64,000 nt of DNA from Rapana venosa (GCA_028751875.1 CM054144.1:25100705-25164704), one strand, 5' to 3'. Positions 47,945 to 58,259 are shown, counted from the first letter of the stretch. The notes: a model not told the origin generated them from the sequence alone. Numbers and translations: made by a program.

Positions 47945-49620
47945 CTAGAATGTGCCAGAGTCTTCCAATCTTTTGGTGTTATAGACATGCACTGGACTGT
48001 CACTCTGAAGGTTGATGATGCGGATGCTGCTGGTATTGCCAGAGCCCTTCATGGATCCAGTGATGACCACCACAGGCTGGTGCAGCTGCAGCAAATTCAG
48101 GCATCGACCAAAGGCGATAGCATAGTTGATGCGGCGGTCCACGTCTTCCGCCCAGCTTTCATGACTCAAGTTTGCCTGGCAGCCACCACACTCGAAGAAA
48201 TGCACAGGGTAGACGCCTCGATACAGGTGAGACTGACGGGCCACCTGAGCGTTGCGGGTGACGGCAAGAATGGGACAACGCGGGCGGTAGACAGAGGCCA
48301 GGTAAGCCGATCTGCCTGACACGGTCAGCACAATGATGGCGGTAGCCATGCAGGTGAAAGACGCCTCCACGGCAGCGATGGCGATTGCCTGCACGGGATC
48401 TGCATACAGCGGTGTCTGGCGCCGCAGCTCCTCGAATATGTGATTGTGGAAGACAGCAGCTTCGGCCTCCCTACATATCTGGTGCATAGTAGTCACCGCC
48501 TCTATAGGGTAGCTGCCTTTGGCTGTTTCTCCCGACAGCATGACACAATCCGCACCATCTAACACAGCATTGGCCACGTCGCTCGACTCGGCGCGCGTGG
48601 CTCGAGGCTTCTTAGTCATGCTCTCCAGCATCTGAGTGGCACATATGACGGGTTTTCCAGCGCGGTTACATTTTCCAATCATCATCTTTTGGGCAAGGAA
48701 CACCTTTTCTGGAGGAATCTCGATCCCCATGTCACCACGGGCCACCATGATTCCATCCGCTTCCTTCAGGATATCATCAAAATTGACGATGCCCTGGTGG
48801 TTCTCCAGTTTGGCAATGATCTTGATGTCCTTGCCACGCTCACCCAAAATCTTCCTTATTTCCTTAATGCCATCACCAGTGCGGATGAAAGAGGCAAACA
48901 CCATATCCACGCCCAAGTTGACACCCAGCTCCAGATCTTGTTTGTCTTTCTCTGAGACGGCTGGTAGGTCAACAGGAACACCTGGTAGATTACAACCCTT
49001 TTTGCTGCCAAGATCTCCTCCATTTTCGATCTCACACATCAGATAGTTTGAAGCCTTTTCCTTCACGATGACAGAGATGAGACCATCATCGATGTACATG
49101 CGTTTGCCAACATCCATCACCTTGATGATGTTGCGGTAGTCCACCCATAATACTTGGTCTGAACACTTCTCCATGAAACTGTCGTCTGTGGTGACTTTAA
49201 TCATCTCCCCGGTTTTAAGGGTCACTTCAGCCGAGTGACCTCCTTCTAAAAGACCGGTTCTAATCTCAGGTCCCTTTGTGTCCAGGGCTATTCCGATGGT
49301 CGAGGATCCTCAAAACTCTCCGCTGCACGGCGCACATTCTCTACCGTCCCGCTGTGGTACTCATGAGATCCATGTGAAAAGTTCAGACGTGCAATGTTCA
49401 TTCCTGCTTGGATCATTTTAACCAGCATGGGGACTTCTCGTGTGGGAGGGCCAATGGTACAAATGATGCTTGTCATACGCACAGTGTGGGGCTCCGAGTC
49501 GATGTCGAAAGCACACACATGTTCCAGGTGGGAACGAGCGCGAGACGCCTGAAGTTGCATTGCACCCTGATTGACCACACCTTGGTCATTCTGGCGTGTA
49601 TTTGCTAGCATTTGTGCCAT
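47945..49620 (-). CDS. PK: Pyruvate kinase, intronless copy 1
   Basis: Glycolytic enzyme converting phosphoenolpyruvate and ADP to pyruvate and ATP in the cytosol. The whole protein is read without an intron: N-terminal [15 protein letters not shown] and [32 protein letters not shown]-domain YIDDGLISV, active-site [13 protein letters not shown] (Lys near residue 271, aligned to human K270), [30 protein letters not shown] and MLSGETAKG, and the C-terminal regulatory region LTVSGRSAY and GSGNTSSIR. About 558 residues against 531 in human PKM. One base is missing near 49300 (after ESFEDPR), shifting frame; copy 2 has the base. The start is the ATG of MAQML, shared with copy 2. No promoter or poly(A) signal is assigned. 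Confidence 0.93.
49299..49301 (-). other. Frameshift in pyruvate kinase copy 1
   Basis: Plus-strand TTCCGATGGTCGAGGATCC here corresponds to TTCCGATGGATCGAGGATCC in copy 2 (near 61050). The missing A breaks the frame within [15 protein letters not shown]. Confidence 0.85.
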
Positions 49621-49904
49621 TTCTTTTCGTTGACCAAGATGTTTGTCATAGGCCTACGCCGTAGTTCTCTCAAGCGGTTAGAGATAACACACAGGGCGAT
49701 GCATCCTCGAGTTGACTGAGTTATGATGTCAAAAGTAACGTCATAATTCGATTCCTCACATAAAGTAAGACATGTAACTAGTTTCGTCATTATGATCACA
49801 TAAATAATACATGTTCTATATCTCATGAAATCATACTTCTCCACTTTCATTTTCTTAAATATTTGTTTGGATAGTTTTTGTCCTCTTTTTTCATCATAGT
49901 TCAG

Positions 49905-49996
49905 GCATAAACTATTGATGTTTGTCATATGTGCGAAAATGCGTTGCACTGCCGTAAAACACCTGACAAGTCAGGCCTAGAGCATTCGACTTGAGA
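49905..49996 (-). mobile_element. SINE family D copy
   Basis: GTTTGTCATATGTGCGAAAA, CACCTGACAAGTCAGGCC and GCATTCGACTT match the reversed copy at 1908-2012. It lies 285 bp upstream of pyruvate kinase copy 1 and is absent from copy B. Confidence 0.7.
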
Positions 49997-50164
49997 GAGA
50001 GAGAGATGTTCTTTTCAGTCTTTTTGGAAAAAAGGCAGGAGAAAGAACCAAGAAGGTAGAAAATAGAGGAGGTGACAGAAAGAATGCAGAAACAAAGTGA
50101 GAGATAGAAAAGGCGAAAATTCTTTCACATAATTTCCAGAATGTCGGTTTATTTTTAAATTTTA

Positions 50165-50500
50165 TTCTTTTATATCGACGATAATGGAATAAGTGCTTAT
50201 GTGCTTTGTACATCCAGTCCCAGTATGTATGCGGTTTGTCCATTCTGTCATCTGTTCCCTCCAGCACACAATGGCCTACTCTTACGAAAAGCGGAACAGG
50301 ATTTAATGTGTGCGCAAGATGTTCTGCGTGCGTTCGCACACGGGGCCTCGGTTTATAGTCTCATCCGAAGGACTTTTGGGGAGAGTGGAGTCGGCACTGA
50401 TATTAACTCCAGGGGAAAATATCCCCTTGGACGGGAATCGAACCCGGGTTGTCTGATTGCGAGCGTTGCGTTCTAACCACAAGGCTATCCCTTCCCCCTA
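50165..50500 (-). mobile_element. Full-length tRNA-SINE, tail 2 type
   Basis: Minus-strand head with A-box-like TAGCCTTGTGGTTAGAAC and B box GGGTTCGATTCCC, body ATGAGACTATAAACCGAGGC, tail ending TCCATTATCG. Absent from duplication copy B, so it inserted after duplication or was lost there. Confidence 0.85.
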
Positions 50501-51472
50501 TTAATACTGACAGGACCACAGCATCCTCATGACAGAGTTTGGATAGGGTAGTCTAAGTCGAGACAACAATGAACCTGACGACAATCATTAGTGTTTTTCC
50601 GAATTGTTTCTGAGTCTGTAATAGATTTCTGTGTTTTTTTCCCAGGAACTCTAGTCGCACAGAATTGATACCCAGAACCTTTTTCAGTCAGTCTTGTAGT
50701 TTACCCTACATTTTCACTATAATTTCAACGTCATAGAACAACCAGTTCTTGTCATGGGTAGCTAGCCCAGCTTTGATCAAAGCCACATCAAAGGAAAATG
50801 CAGCTCAGTATTAGGCCCTTTTTCAATATAATGTCCGTATAGCTGAAAGCGTGTTTGAGGGCTCAGTATTATTTCAAGATAAGTCTGTATAGATTGGAGT
50901 GTGAAATGGTATTTTGGTCGGCTTATTGTCCAACCCACAGCAAGGACAAAGAAACGCTACAATAGTCAGTGATTTGGATGAGAGGCAGTCGAACAGACAT
51001 ACAAAACCCAATGTCATTACCCTTATCAAGCTGTAGATCTATGGCTTTACAAAAAATTATAAATAAATCCCTGGAAAGAGATGGTCAATCAGAACATTGG
51101 CATATCCGAAAGATAACATACGTCCTGTCTTTTTTTCATTTCTATACTGACAGTCTATCGCTCAGTTTGGGAAAACCGTTAAGTTTAGAAACATATAGAT
51201 ATCCCCCAAATCATCAAGAAACTGCATTAAAAAAAGCTTTTGAAACGCAGATTTCTGCCATTTAGAAGGCCATGGCCACCAAATCAGCTGTCATTGTTTG
51301 TCTTTCAGCATGCCTATCAAAACTAAAATCTTGATCACGATCACTATGTCTTTCCTACTTCCTAGTAGTTGGCAGGGTGGGGAGAAAACGCTGTATGCGT
51401 TTGTGAGTATGCTGGTATTTTTTTTTGTTTTAAAAAAAAATTGTAGTCACGTATGTTGTCATAAATATAACT

Positions 51473-51590
51473 CAGCCGAAGTCGGATGCGCTGGGCCCGA
51501 CTTGTCAGGCGCTTAACGGCAGCGCAACGCAATTTTGCTCAGACAATAGCTGCTGCCTGAGCGTTCGTCGAAGATGAAGAATAAATATAA
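51473..51590 (+). mobile_element. SINE family D copy
   Basis: CCGAAGTCGGATGCGCTGGG, CTTGTCAGGCGCTTAACGGC and AGCTGCTGCCTGAGCGTTCG followed by TCGAAGATGAAG. Confidence 0.7.
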
Positions 51591-52127
51591 CTTAAGGCAT
51601 GTATGTTGTGTCCCTATGTGGCTGTTGTAAAGTGGACAGGCTCCACGGAGATAAAAAAACAAAAAAAACTTCTCATCTGGTCTGGAAACTTTCTGAGGAA
51701 TGCTGTGCACTGTGCTAGTAACTGGTAAAGGGGTTCTCCTTTTACGCTGGCAGTCTCGACTGAGTTTTCATTTATGTTCTATGTTTTTTAATTGCCGTTA
51801 TTTTGGGTCGTTTTTCGTGTGTGTGTTGTGAATCAATGTGCTAAGGAGTTTAAAAATAATTTCCTGATTTACAGCGATCGGGTTTGTGCAGTTGAACGTC
51901 TTGATGCAGTTGGCAACAAGGCAACCATTTAGCTAGCGACATCACACACGTCATAGCTAAGGTATTTCCTGTTGTATATATTAAAAACTGGGTCATACAG
52001 ATCATCTCTGCTACTGCTTCTTCTACCGCGCTTACTGCTTCTGCTCTTGTGTATACAGTTGCTTCTGCCGCTTCTGCTTTATACCCGGACAACCACATTG
52101 CTGCTGGTCTGAGTACTTTCTTTTCGA

Positions 52128-52236
52128 TCCTGGGCTAGAGCTCCGAGGTTCACCAATGGTGGAATTTCCCGTACACCACCGCTTTTTGCCTACCACGAAG
52201 GTGGAAGGTGGCTGCATTCCGACCTCGGGGATGTTC
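52128..52236 (-). repeat. SINE 3' module A copy (reverse)
   Basis: GGGCTAGAGCTCCGAGGTTC then ACCAATGGTGGAATTTCCCG and GCATTCCGACCTCGGGGATG, the complement of the module A consensus. Confidence 0.8.
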
Positions 52237-52749
52237 TAAGTACTGCTTCTGCTCCTCTGTTTACCACTGCTGGCAGATGTTACTCTTCACATCATGTTGA
52301 CAGTATTGCCTCTCCTCTTATTTAAAAGTATTGTGAATGTTAGGATGATAGCTGCTGTTTATCTAAATACTCAGTTTCTGCTGCTTCTGGTGCTGTTGCT
52401 GCTGATGTCGCCACCACTGTACCATTAGAACTGGATTCTTTCAACAACAACAAAATCAAAGCTATGAGAACAAACAAGCAAACCATCACCCAACAGCCAC
52501 GGCAGTCCATAGCTACTACCACCTGCTTTCCGCCCCTATCATACAATGGCAATAAAGATGTTAAATAAATAATGAATATCACAATATCTAAACTGGCCCA
52601 GGCCAAAAGCTGTGTCAGGTATTGATGTCATCTCATTGCCTAGGCCTACACTATAATGTTGTTATGTTGTAAAAATGTTGCGTTGAAATTGCCTTCAGCC
52701 AAGACAAGCTCTTAACAACCTTCCCTCTTCTTTAAAGGAGAAATTAATC

Positions 52750-52822
52750 CTCTGAAGTCGGAGTATGGCTACCTAAATGGCGAGGTACCCAGAAACAGTC
52801 ATACACGCAAACGTCTCATTCA
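52750..52822 (+). repeat. SINE 3' module A copy, truncated
   Basis: CTGAAGTCGGAGTATGGCTA, then CTAAATGGCGAGG and ACAGTCATACACGCAAACGT; the 3' core is lost. Confidence 0.65.
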
Positions 52823-53517
52823 GTGTGCACTTTCAGTCTGACCATGATTTCTAGGTGGGATGAGTGAGTCTGAGTGCACATTCTGGGTGACCCTCAAGAG
52901 GGTTAAGCAGGGGGAACACACAACAACAACATAATATCTAAATAAATATTAATCAATAAATGTTTAGTCAAATAAATATTGGGAGAAATCATGTGGGGGG
53001 AAAAAGTCATCTTGTGAAAAACCCTACTTCATAATTATGCAAACAATCCTACAGTTAAAACACAAGTTGGTAGCACACTTCTCTGGCAACACGCTCTTCT
53101 TCAAGACAACTCCTTTAAACAGCATTCGGAGAAATCTGTCATGATGAGAAATACACGACAATGATATAAACAAATACAATAAAATATGATAAAATTGCAA
53201 GACAGTGTGAAACGATACAATGCGCTGCAGTATAAAACGGTACGATGCAACACATGACAATAATAAAGCTACAGCACAAAGGTCCGATACCTACTCATTC
53301 TTTATTTGCGGACGCATAGCTTTATAAACCTTGCTTTCACTATGAACATAATACAGTTTCAAGAAACTGACTTATCTAATCTCGGAAGCGGATTTTTGTA
53401 CGTGTGTATCATATTTTATTATTGTCGATGCTGTTGAGTCGTTTACACATTTGTAGTCTTTTTCGTGTTTGTTTTTTATTATTAGGTTTATCATCCCCTC
53501 CTCCCCCCCCCTTTTTT

Positions 53518-53994
53518 TTCAAAGTCCTTCGGCTAAGACTATAAAGTAAAGCCCCGTGTGCAAATTGCACGCAGAACATCTTGCACACCTATTCAAAAAC
53601 CCGTTCCACCTTTCGGAAGAGGAGGTCATTTTGTGCCGATATGGCACTCGCTTTCCCCCAGCCAAGTTAAGCAGCGTCGAGTGTGGTTACCAATTGGATG
53701 GGTGACCGTTTTCGCGCCTTGGCTTCAGTACAGTTCCCCCAGCTGTAAATGGGTACCTGCCCTCTTTAGGGTCATGGAAGGTAAAGCAGCGAGGGAGAGG
53801 AGATGGGCGCCGCCCTCAATACGCTGGCCCTAGAGAAGTGAGGTCTCTGACGCCTCGCTCCCCTATGACCTTAATATAGGTTATGGGACACCTTTACCGT
53901 TACCTTATGAGCGGATAACAAATTAAAAAAACCAAGAAAACAGAAACCGCAGCACACTGCTGTCGTGTTTACACACTCTCCTTGAAGTCGTAGT
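53518..53994 (+). mobile_element. tRNA-SINE body and start of module A, interrupted
   Basis: Body motifs GTCCTTCGGCTAAGACTATA, GCAGAACATCTTGCACACC and TTTCGGAAGAGGAGGTC, then a 5S-related SINE (53640-53893), then ACTGCTGTCGTGTTTACACA and CTTGAAGTCGTAG, where the LINE cuts module A. Module A resumes at 57129. Confidence 0.7.
53640..53893 (+). mobile_element. 5S-related SINE, family C (best 5S match)
   Basis: Contains AAGTTAAGCAGCGTCG and TTGGATGGGTGACCG, near-exact matches to the box A-intermediate-box C region of eukaryotic 5S rRNA as known from memory. The 5' half of 5S rRNA is not present; the copy begins GCACTCGCTTTCCCCCAG. It is inserted in a tRNA-SINE. Confidence 0.8.
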
Positions 53995-54002
53995 CTATCT
54001 AT

Positions 54003-56042
54003 CTATCTATCTGTCCCGTAGTCTGACGACCGTGGGGGCACCCTCAAAGACTCAGCAACCAGTTCCCTCCATTCTTCTCTCTGTTCTGCCTTTCTCAGGG
54101 TTTTGTTGAGTTCTAGGCCTGTCCATTCACTGATGTTATCCTCCCAGCTCTTCCTTGGTCTGCCTCTTCTTCTTCCTCCTTGGACAGTGCCTTGCAAAAC
54201 TGTCTTTGTAATTCCTTGGGATCTTGTGACATGCCCATACCACTTAAGTTTACGCTTTTTCACGATCGTTAGAAGGTTCTCATAGGGTCCAATGGTTTGC
54301 TGGATTCTGTTATGCACGCTTTCGTTGCTTATGTGGTCTTTGTAGGAGATGCCAAGGAGTCTCCGAAAGCATCTCATCTCCACTGCCTGTACTCTTCTCT
54401 CCAAATCTGCAGTCAGGGTCCATGATTCACAGGCATACAGAAATATGGATATGACAAGGGAGCGCATTAGTCTGATCTTGGAGATAAGTGAGATATTCTT
54501 ATCTCTCCAGATGGTGTTTAGTTTTGACAAAGCTGTTATTGTCTGTGCAGTCCTGCATACTACTTCTGGCTTGGATCCCTGGTCGGATACAATGGCTCCC
54601 AGGTACTTGAAGCTTTGAACTGTTTCCAGCTTCTGGTCATTAACCCTGATATCAGTGCTAATGCCGTTGGTGTTATTAGTCATCAGTTTGGTCTTCTCTG
54701 CACTGATTTCCATGCCGTATGTTTTGGAGGCCTTCTCCAAGTGTTCTGTTAGGCTGGCAAGCTCTTTTTCTGATCCTGCTATTCCATCAATGTCATCTGC
54801 GAAGCGGAGGTTTGTGATCGTTCTGCCACCAATGCTGACTGATCCTTCATGATGTTCCAGTGCATTAGCCATGATTCTCTCAAGGAAGATGTTGAAAAGA
54901 GTGGGTGAGAGTAGACAGCCCTGCCTTACTCCAACTGTTGTTCGAAACCATTCTCCAATGTTGTTGTTGTAGTACACTGCACTGGTGGCCTCGCTGTACA
55001 GCTGTTTGATGACTCTGATCAGGTTTGCATTGATGCTGTACAAGTTCATGGTTGCCCACAAAGCTGCATGCCACACCCTGTCAAATGCCTTCTTAAAATC
55101 GATAAATACGTGGTATAGGTCTTGTTGATGTTGAAGGTACCGCTCACATAGTATTCTGAGGTTGAATATCTGTTCTGTTGTGCTGCGCCCTGCTCTGAAA
55201 CCTGCTTGTTCCTCAGCAATGATGGTCTCTGCTTGTGGCTTCAGTCTATTCAATATTATCTGCAGCATGACCTTGCTTGGGTGACATATGAGGCTGATTG
55301 TGCGGTAATTATGGCATTGTTGTAGATTTCCTTTCTTGGGGAGGGTGATGATGAGTGACTGCGTCCATGGTGTTGGCCATTTTCCTGTCTGCCAGATCTT
55401 GTTGCAGATTCTTAGTAGGGCGCTGATCATGGCTTCCCCTCCAGCTTGGACCAACTCAGCTGGAATGTTGTCAGCCCCTGCTGACTTCCCCTTTTTCAGC
55501 GATCTGACTGCTGTTTCCACTTCTTCTCGGAGGATAGGGTGACTGTCTGTGTCTTTGCTTTCGGGTACATTAAGGACTTCTGGATCTCCTGCGGTTCTAT
55601 AGTTATACAGGTCGGAGCAGTATTCTGTCCATCTGTTCAGAATATCCTGGTCGTCAGTGAGACACTTCCCATTTTTGTCTTGGATTGTTAAACCTTTTCT
55701 CTGTTTCGTGCTAGTCAGGTCTTTCACCAGCTGATATACTTTCTTGCTATTGTTTTTCTTGATGTTCTCTTCAATGTCTTGGCACTGTTCACCGATCCAT
55801 TTCTCTTTTGCCTCCGTCATGGACTTCCTGATTCTTTTGTTGACTGCCCTATATTGTTCTGCTCTTTCTTTTGTTTCATTTTTCTTTTTCTTCAACTCTC
55901 TACGCTTGTCGCATAGTTGTAGGATGTTAGGTGTGACCCATGGTTTTTTGACTGGTCGGCGTTTGCCAAGAAGCTCGTTTGCTGTTTCAGTCACTGCTGT
56001 ATTGAAACTATTCGTCAGTGTGTCTATGTCTGAGTCTAACAC
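54003..56042 (-). CDS. LINE reverse transcriptase region
   Basis: A 679-codon open frame. Reverse transcriptase blocks are visible: NIPAELVQAGGEA, IITLPKKGN, QAGFRAGRSTTEQIF, FIDFKKAFDRVW, VGVRQGCLLSPTLFN and LRFADDIDGIAG (the FADD active site). The C-terminal tail is KRKLKWYGHVTR and GGRRRGRPRKSWEDN. The frame continues upstream of the first ATG after two probable 1-base losses, so the true polyprotein start is in the endonuclease. Confidence 0.85.
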   Translation of the reverse strand: MLDSDIDTLTNSFNTAVTETANELLGKRRPVKKPWVTPNILQLCDKRRELKKKKNETKERAEQYRAVNKRIRKSMTEAKEKWIGEQCQDIEENIKKNNSKKVYQLVKDLTSTKQRKGLTIQDKNGKCLTDDQDILNRWTEYCSDLYNYRTAGDPEVLNVPESKDTDSHPILREEVETAVRSLKKGKSAGADNIPAELVQAGGEAMISALLRICNKIWQTGKWPTPWTQSLIITLPKKGNLQQCHNYRTISLICHPSKVMLQIILNRLKPQAETIIAEEQAGFRAGRSTTEQIFNLRILCERYLQHQQDLYHVFIDFKKAFDRVWHAALWATMNLYSINANLIRVIKQLYSEATSAVYYNNNIGEWFRTTVGVRQGCLLSPTLFNIFLERIMANALEHHEGSVSIGGRTITNLRFADDIDGIAGSEKELASLTEHLEKASKTYGMEISAEKTKLMTNNTNGISTDIRVNDQKLETVQSFKYLGAIVSDQGSKPEVVCRTAQTITALSKLNTIWRDKNISLISKIRLMRSLVISIFLYACESWTLTADLERRVQAVEMRCFRRLLGISYKDHISNESVHNRIQQTIGPYENLLTIVKKRKLKWYGHVTRSQGITKTVLQGTVQGGRRRGRPRKSWEDNISEWTGLELNKTLRKAEQREEWRELVAESLRVPPRSSDYGTDR

Positions 56043-56279
56043 AGTGAGTGCTGCAAACTTTCCACCTATCCTTGCTTGAAAAATTTCTAATACCTCTGGT
56101 CCTTCAGCTTCTCGAGGTCAAATTTGATCCTGATGTTGTTCCGCTTGTGGATTTTCTTTAGACGTAGTCGAAAAGTCATCATCACAAGATCATGATCACT
56201 CCTATGTCTGCTCCTGGAAAACTTCGTGTCTGTGCGATGTTGACGCTAGACTGAAACCGTCTTTTCACCATGATGTAAT

Positions 56280-56594
56280 CTATTTGGTTGTGGTGTTCTC
56301 CATTTGGCTATGCCATGTCCATTTTCTGGATTTCTTGTGTGGGCCAAGTGTATTCACTAGCTGGAGGTGGTTGTTACTGGCAAACTCCAGGAGTCTCAAG
56401 CCTCTTTCATTTGATTGGTTATTACAATGTGGCCCACAAACGCCCTCCCAGTCTTTCCATGCATCTTCTCCTACCTTGGCGTTCCAGTCGCCTTGCACAA
56501 CGAGGATGTCTTTCTTGGGTGTTTGATTCAGAACCTCTTGTAGCTGGTCATAAAATTCTTCTACGGCTTCATCTGTAAACCCAACCAAAAAATC
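56280..56594 (-). CDS. LINE endonuclease, C-terminal part
   Basis: Encodes FTDEAVEEFYDQLQEVLNQT and DILVVQGDWNAKVGEDAWKD then LRLLEFASNNHLQLVNT, the GDxNA motif region of APE-type endonucleases. It continues past 56280 with DYIMVKRRFQSSV before a frameshift. Confidence 0.8.
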   Translation of the reverse strand, partial: DFLVGFTDEAVEEFYDQLQEVLNQTPKKDILVVQGDWNAKVGEDAWKDWEGVCGPHCNNQSNERGLRLLEFASNNHLQLVNTLGPHKKSRKWTWHSQMENTTTK

Positions 56595-57139
56595 CGACCT
56601 GGAGAGGGATGGGCTCCGCCAGGTTTGATTTGCCCAAGATACACCAATGACAAAGACAGCCAGAATCTCCATACCGGATCGGTCGTCGCCCGGGTTACCA
56701 AGGACCGCGCCTTCTGTTGCTCATCAGGACAGATGTCGAAAGTATGCTACTGATGTAAAACGCAGCAAAATTCGTGCCAGACGCAACACCATCATTGGCA
56801 CATGGAATGTACGAACACTAAGAGCTGCAGGCAAAGTGGAAGAACTGACACATGAGATGTCCAGATATCATTGGCACATCCTTGGGCTCTGCGAAGTCAG
56901 GTGGAAAAACATGGGAGAAACAACGACCCAGGAAGACCACAAATTATACTACAGTGGAAAACAGGATAAACATGAACACGGCGTGGGGTTTCTCGTTCAC
57001 AAAGACACCGTGAACACCGTCATGAGCTGTCAGCCTGTGTCCAGCAGACTTATTACCATCCGCCTGAGAGCAACCCCCTTTAACATAACTATAGTACAGG
57101 CATACGCCCCTACATCAGACTGCACAGATGAAGTCGTAG
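56595..57139 (+). CDS. LINE 5' end and endonuclease N-terminus, inverted
   Basis: Plus-strand sequence encodes IIGTWNVRTLRAAGKVEELT, ILGLCEVRWKNMGET, GVGFLVHKDTVNTV and TIVQAYAPTSDCTDE. This is the N-terminal half of the endonuclease whose other half (from TDEAVEEFYDQ) is on the minus strand at 56594. About 170 bp before it is the element's 5' leader. Confidence 0.85.
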
Positions 57140-57225
57140 TACGGCTGCCTTAATGGTGGGTTAAAAAATGGTTGCATACCCAAAAATCTCACCATTGGTG
57201 AAGTTCGAAACTCTAGCCGAGGTAC
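57129..57225 (+). repeat. SINE 3' module A copy, right part after LINE
   Basis: TGAAGTCGTAGTACGGCTGC, CTTAATGGTGGGTTAAAAAA and CTCACCATTGGTGAAGTTCG. It continues the module cut at 53994. Confidence 0.8.
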
Positions 57226-57352
57226 GAAAAAAAAAAGTTATCAGGACCCAAATTCTCTGGTTCTCTTTTGCTGACTGAGATGTAAGCCTGCAGAAAAACT
57301 GTCTTTGTTTTGTTTTGTTTTTTCTTTTCAGTTCAGTCATATTCCTTTTCGG

Positions 57353-57810
57353 AGACGAGACGGGATATCCTAGTGGCTAGAACATTGAGCTCGCGAATCT
57401 GATGACGCGGGTTTGAACCACCATGGAGACGTCCGCTCCAGGGGGGGGGAGGGTAAATTCCCTCCTAGACATAGCACCAGTACCGAATCTTCTTCCCAGA
57501 AAGTCCTTGGGATGAGATTATGAATCGATGCCCCGTGTCCGAACATGTGCAGAACACACCTTGCGCAATCGTTAGAGCCAATTCTACCCATTTCGCCTTT
57601 CGGAACACTAGGCGCTTGCGTGCCTGTAAGAACGCATGGCAACAGTAAAAAAACCAAAACTAAAACAACACACACACACACACAAAACAACATCAACAAA
57701 ACTGCCTACTCAACGGTGTCGTGTTCAAACAGCATCCCCGAAGTCGGAATGCGGCTATCTTAATGGCGGGCAAACGGTCTCACAGGCAAAAATCTATAGA
57801 CGAGAAAACG
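57353..57810 (+). mobile_element. Full tRNA-SINE, tail 1 type
   Basis: Head GGGATATCCTAGTGGCTAGA with B-box-like CGGGTTTGAACCACC, body CCCTTGGGATGAGATTATGA-like and GTGCAGAACACACCTTGCGC, TTTCGCCTTTCGGAACACTA, and module A at 57728-57810. The counterpart in duplication copy A is 45000-45328. Confidence 0.75.
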
Positions 57811-57876
57811 AAAAATAAAAAGTCGTTTTGAATCCTCTTTATCCCCAGCCCTCTCACTCTCCCTCCCCTCCCTCCC

Positions 57877-57900
57877 CCCCCCCCCCCCCCCCCCCCCCCC
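57877..57900. repeat. Poly-C run
   Basis: About 24 C followed by AACTTCTCTCTCTC; one of about fourteen long C runs on this strand. Confidence 0.9.
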
Positions 57901-58195
57901 AACTTCTCTCTCTCTCTCTCTTTCTCATCAAAACCTTGAGCACTCTTGACCACAGCAATAAACCCGAACCGCCGTTTTTGTAATTTATTGACAACAAAAA
58001 AGTTCAACCCGGGAAAGGATGTCCACCTCCTCCTCCATCCTTTTACCACTGATATGTCTCACCTTTCTGGAATTGTTGCCTTCTGGTGAATCTAACGATG
58101 GATGGCACTGATATTTCCGTTGCTGCTATTGATACTCTCCCCCCCCCCCCTCCCACCCCCACCACTTTTTAATCTTACAAACAGGAAAAATAGAT

Positions 58196-58196
<1 letters not shown>

Positions 58197-58259
<63 letters not shown>

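Larger units (their letters stand above)
51591..53517. other. Gene-free stretch between duplications
   Basis: No homologous coding sequence. It contains module A copies at 52128-52236 (reverse) and 52750-52822 and CTG/CTT-rich segments at 52000-52080. Confidence 0.55.
53983..57140 (-). mobile_element. RTE/CFDP2-like LINE with 5' inversion and 12-bp target duplication
   Basis: An autonomous non-LTR retrotransposon with an endonuclease and reverse transcriptase of the type often annotated craniofacial development protein 2-like. It is flanked by TGAAGTCGTAGT at 53983-53994 and 57129-57140. The 3' end is a TAGA/GATA tetramer run at 53995-54013. The segment 54000-56594 is minus-sense; the 5' 0.54 kb (56595-57139) is plus-sense. 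At least two frameshifts lie between endonuclease and reverse transcriptase. Clade is from memory and not certain. Confidence 0.82.

Noticed and set aside
47987..49046. Plus-strand open frames opposite pyruvate kinase (also at 59743-60826)
   Set aside because: They are antisense shadows of the conserved PK coding frame and occur identically in both copies.
47945..49620. Calling both PK copies processed pseudogenes
   Set aside because: Each has a single 1-base loss in an otherwise intact, conserved frame, matching the error pattern in unrelated genes; the evidence does not justify a pseudogene call.
53660..53720. 5S rRNA gene
   Set aside because: Only the internal control region resembles 5S rRNA; the 5' half and the 3' terminal stem are missing, and the segment is part of a repeated element.
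54103..56079. Plus-strand open frames across the LINE
   Set aside because: Antisense shadows of the reverse transcriptase frame.
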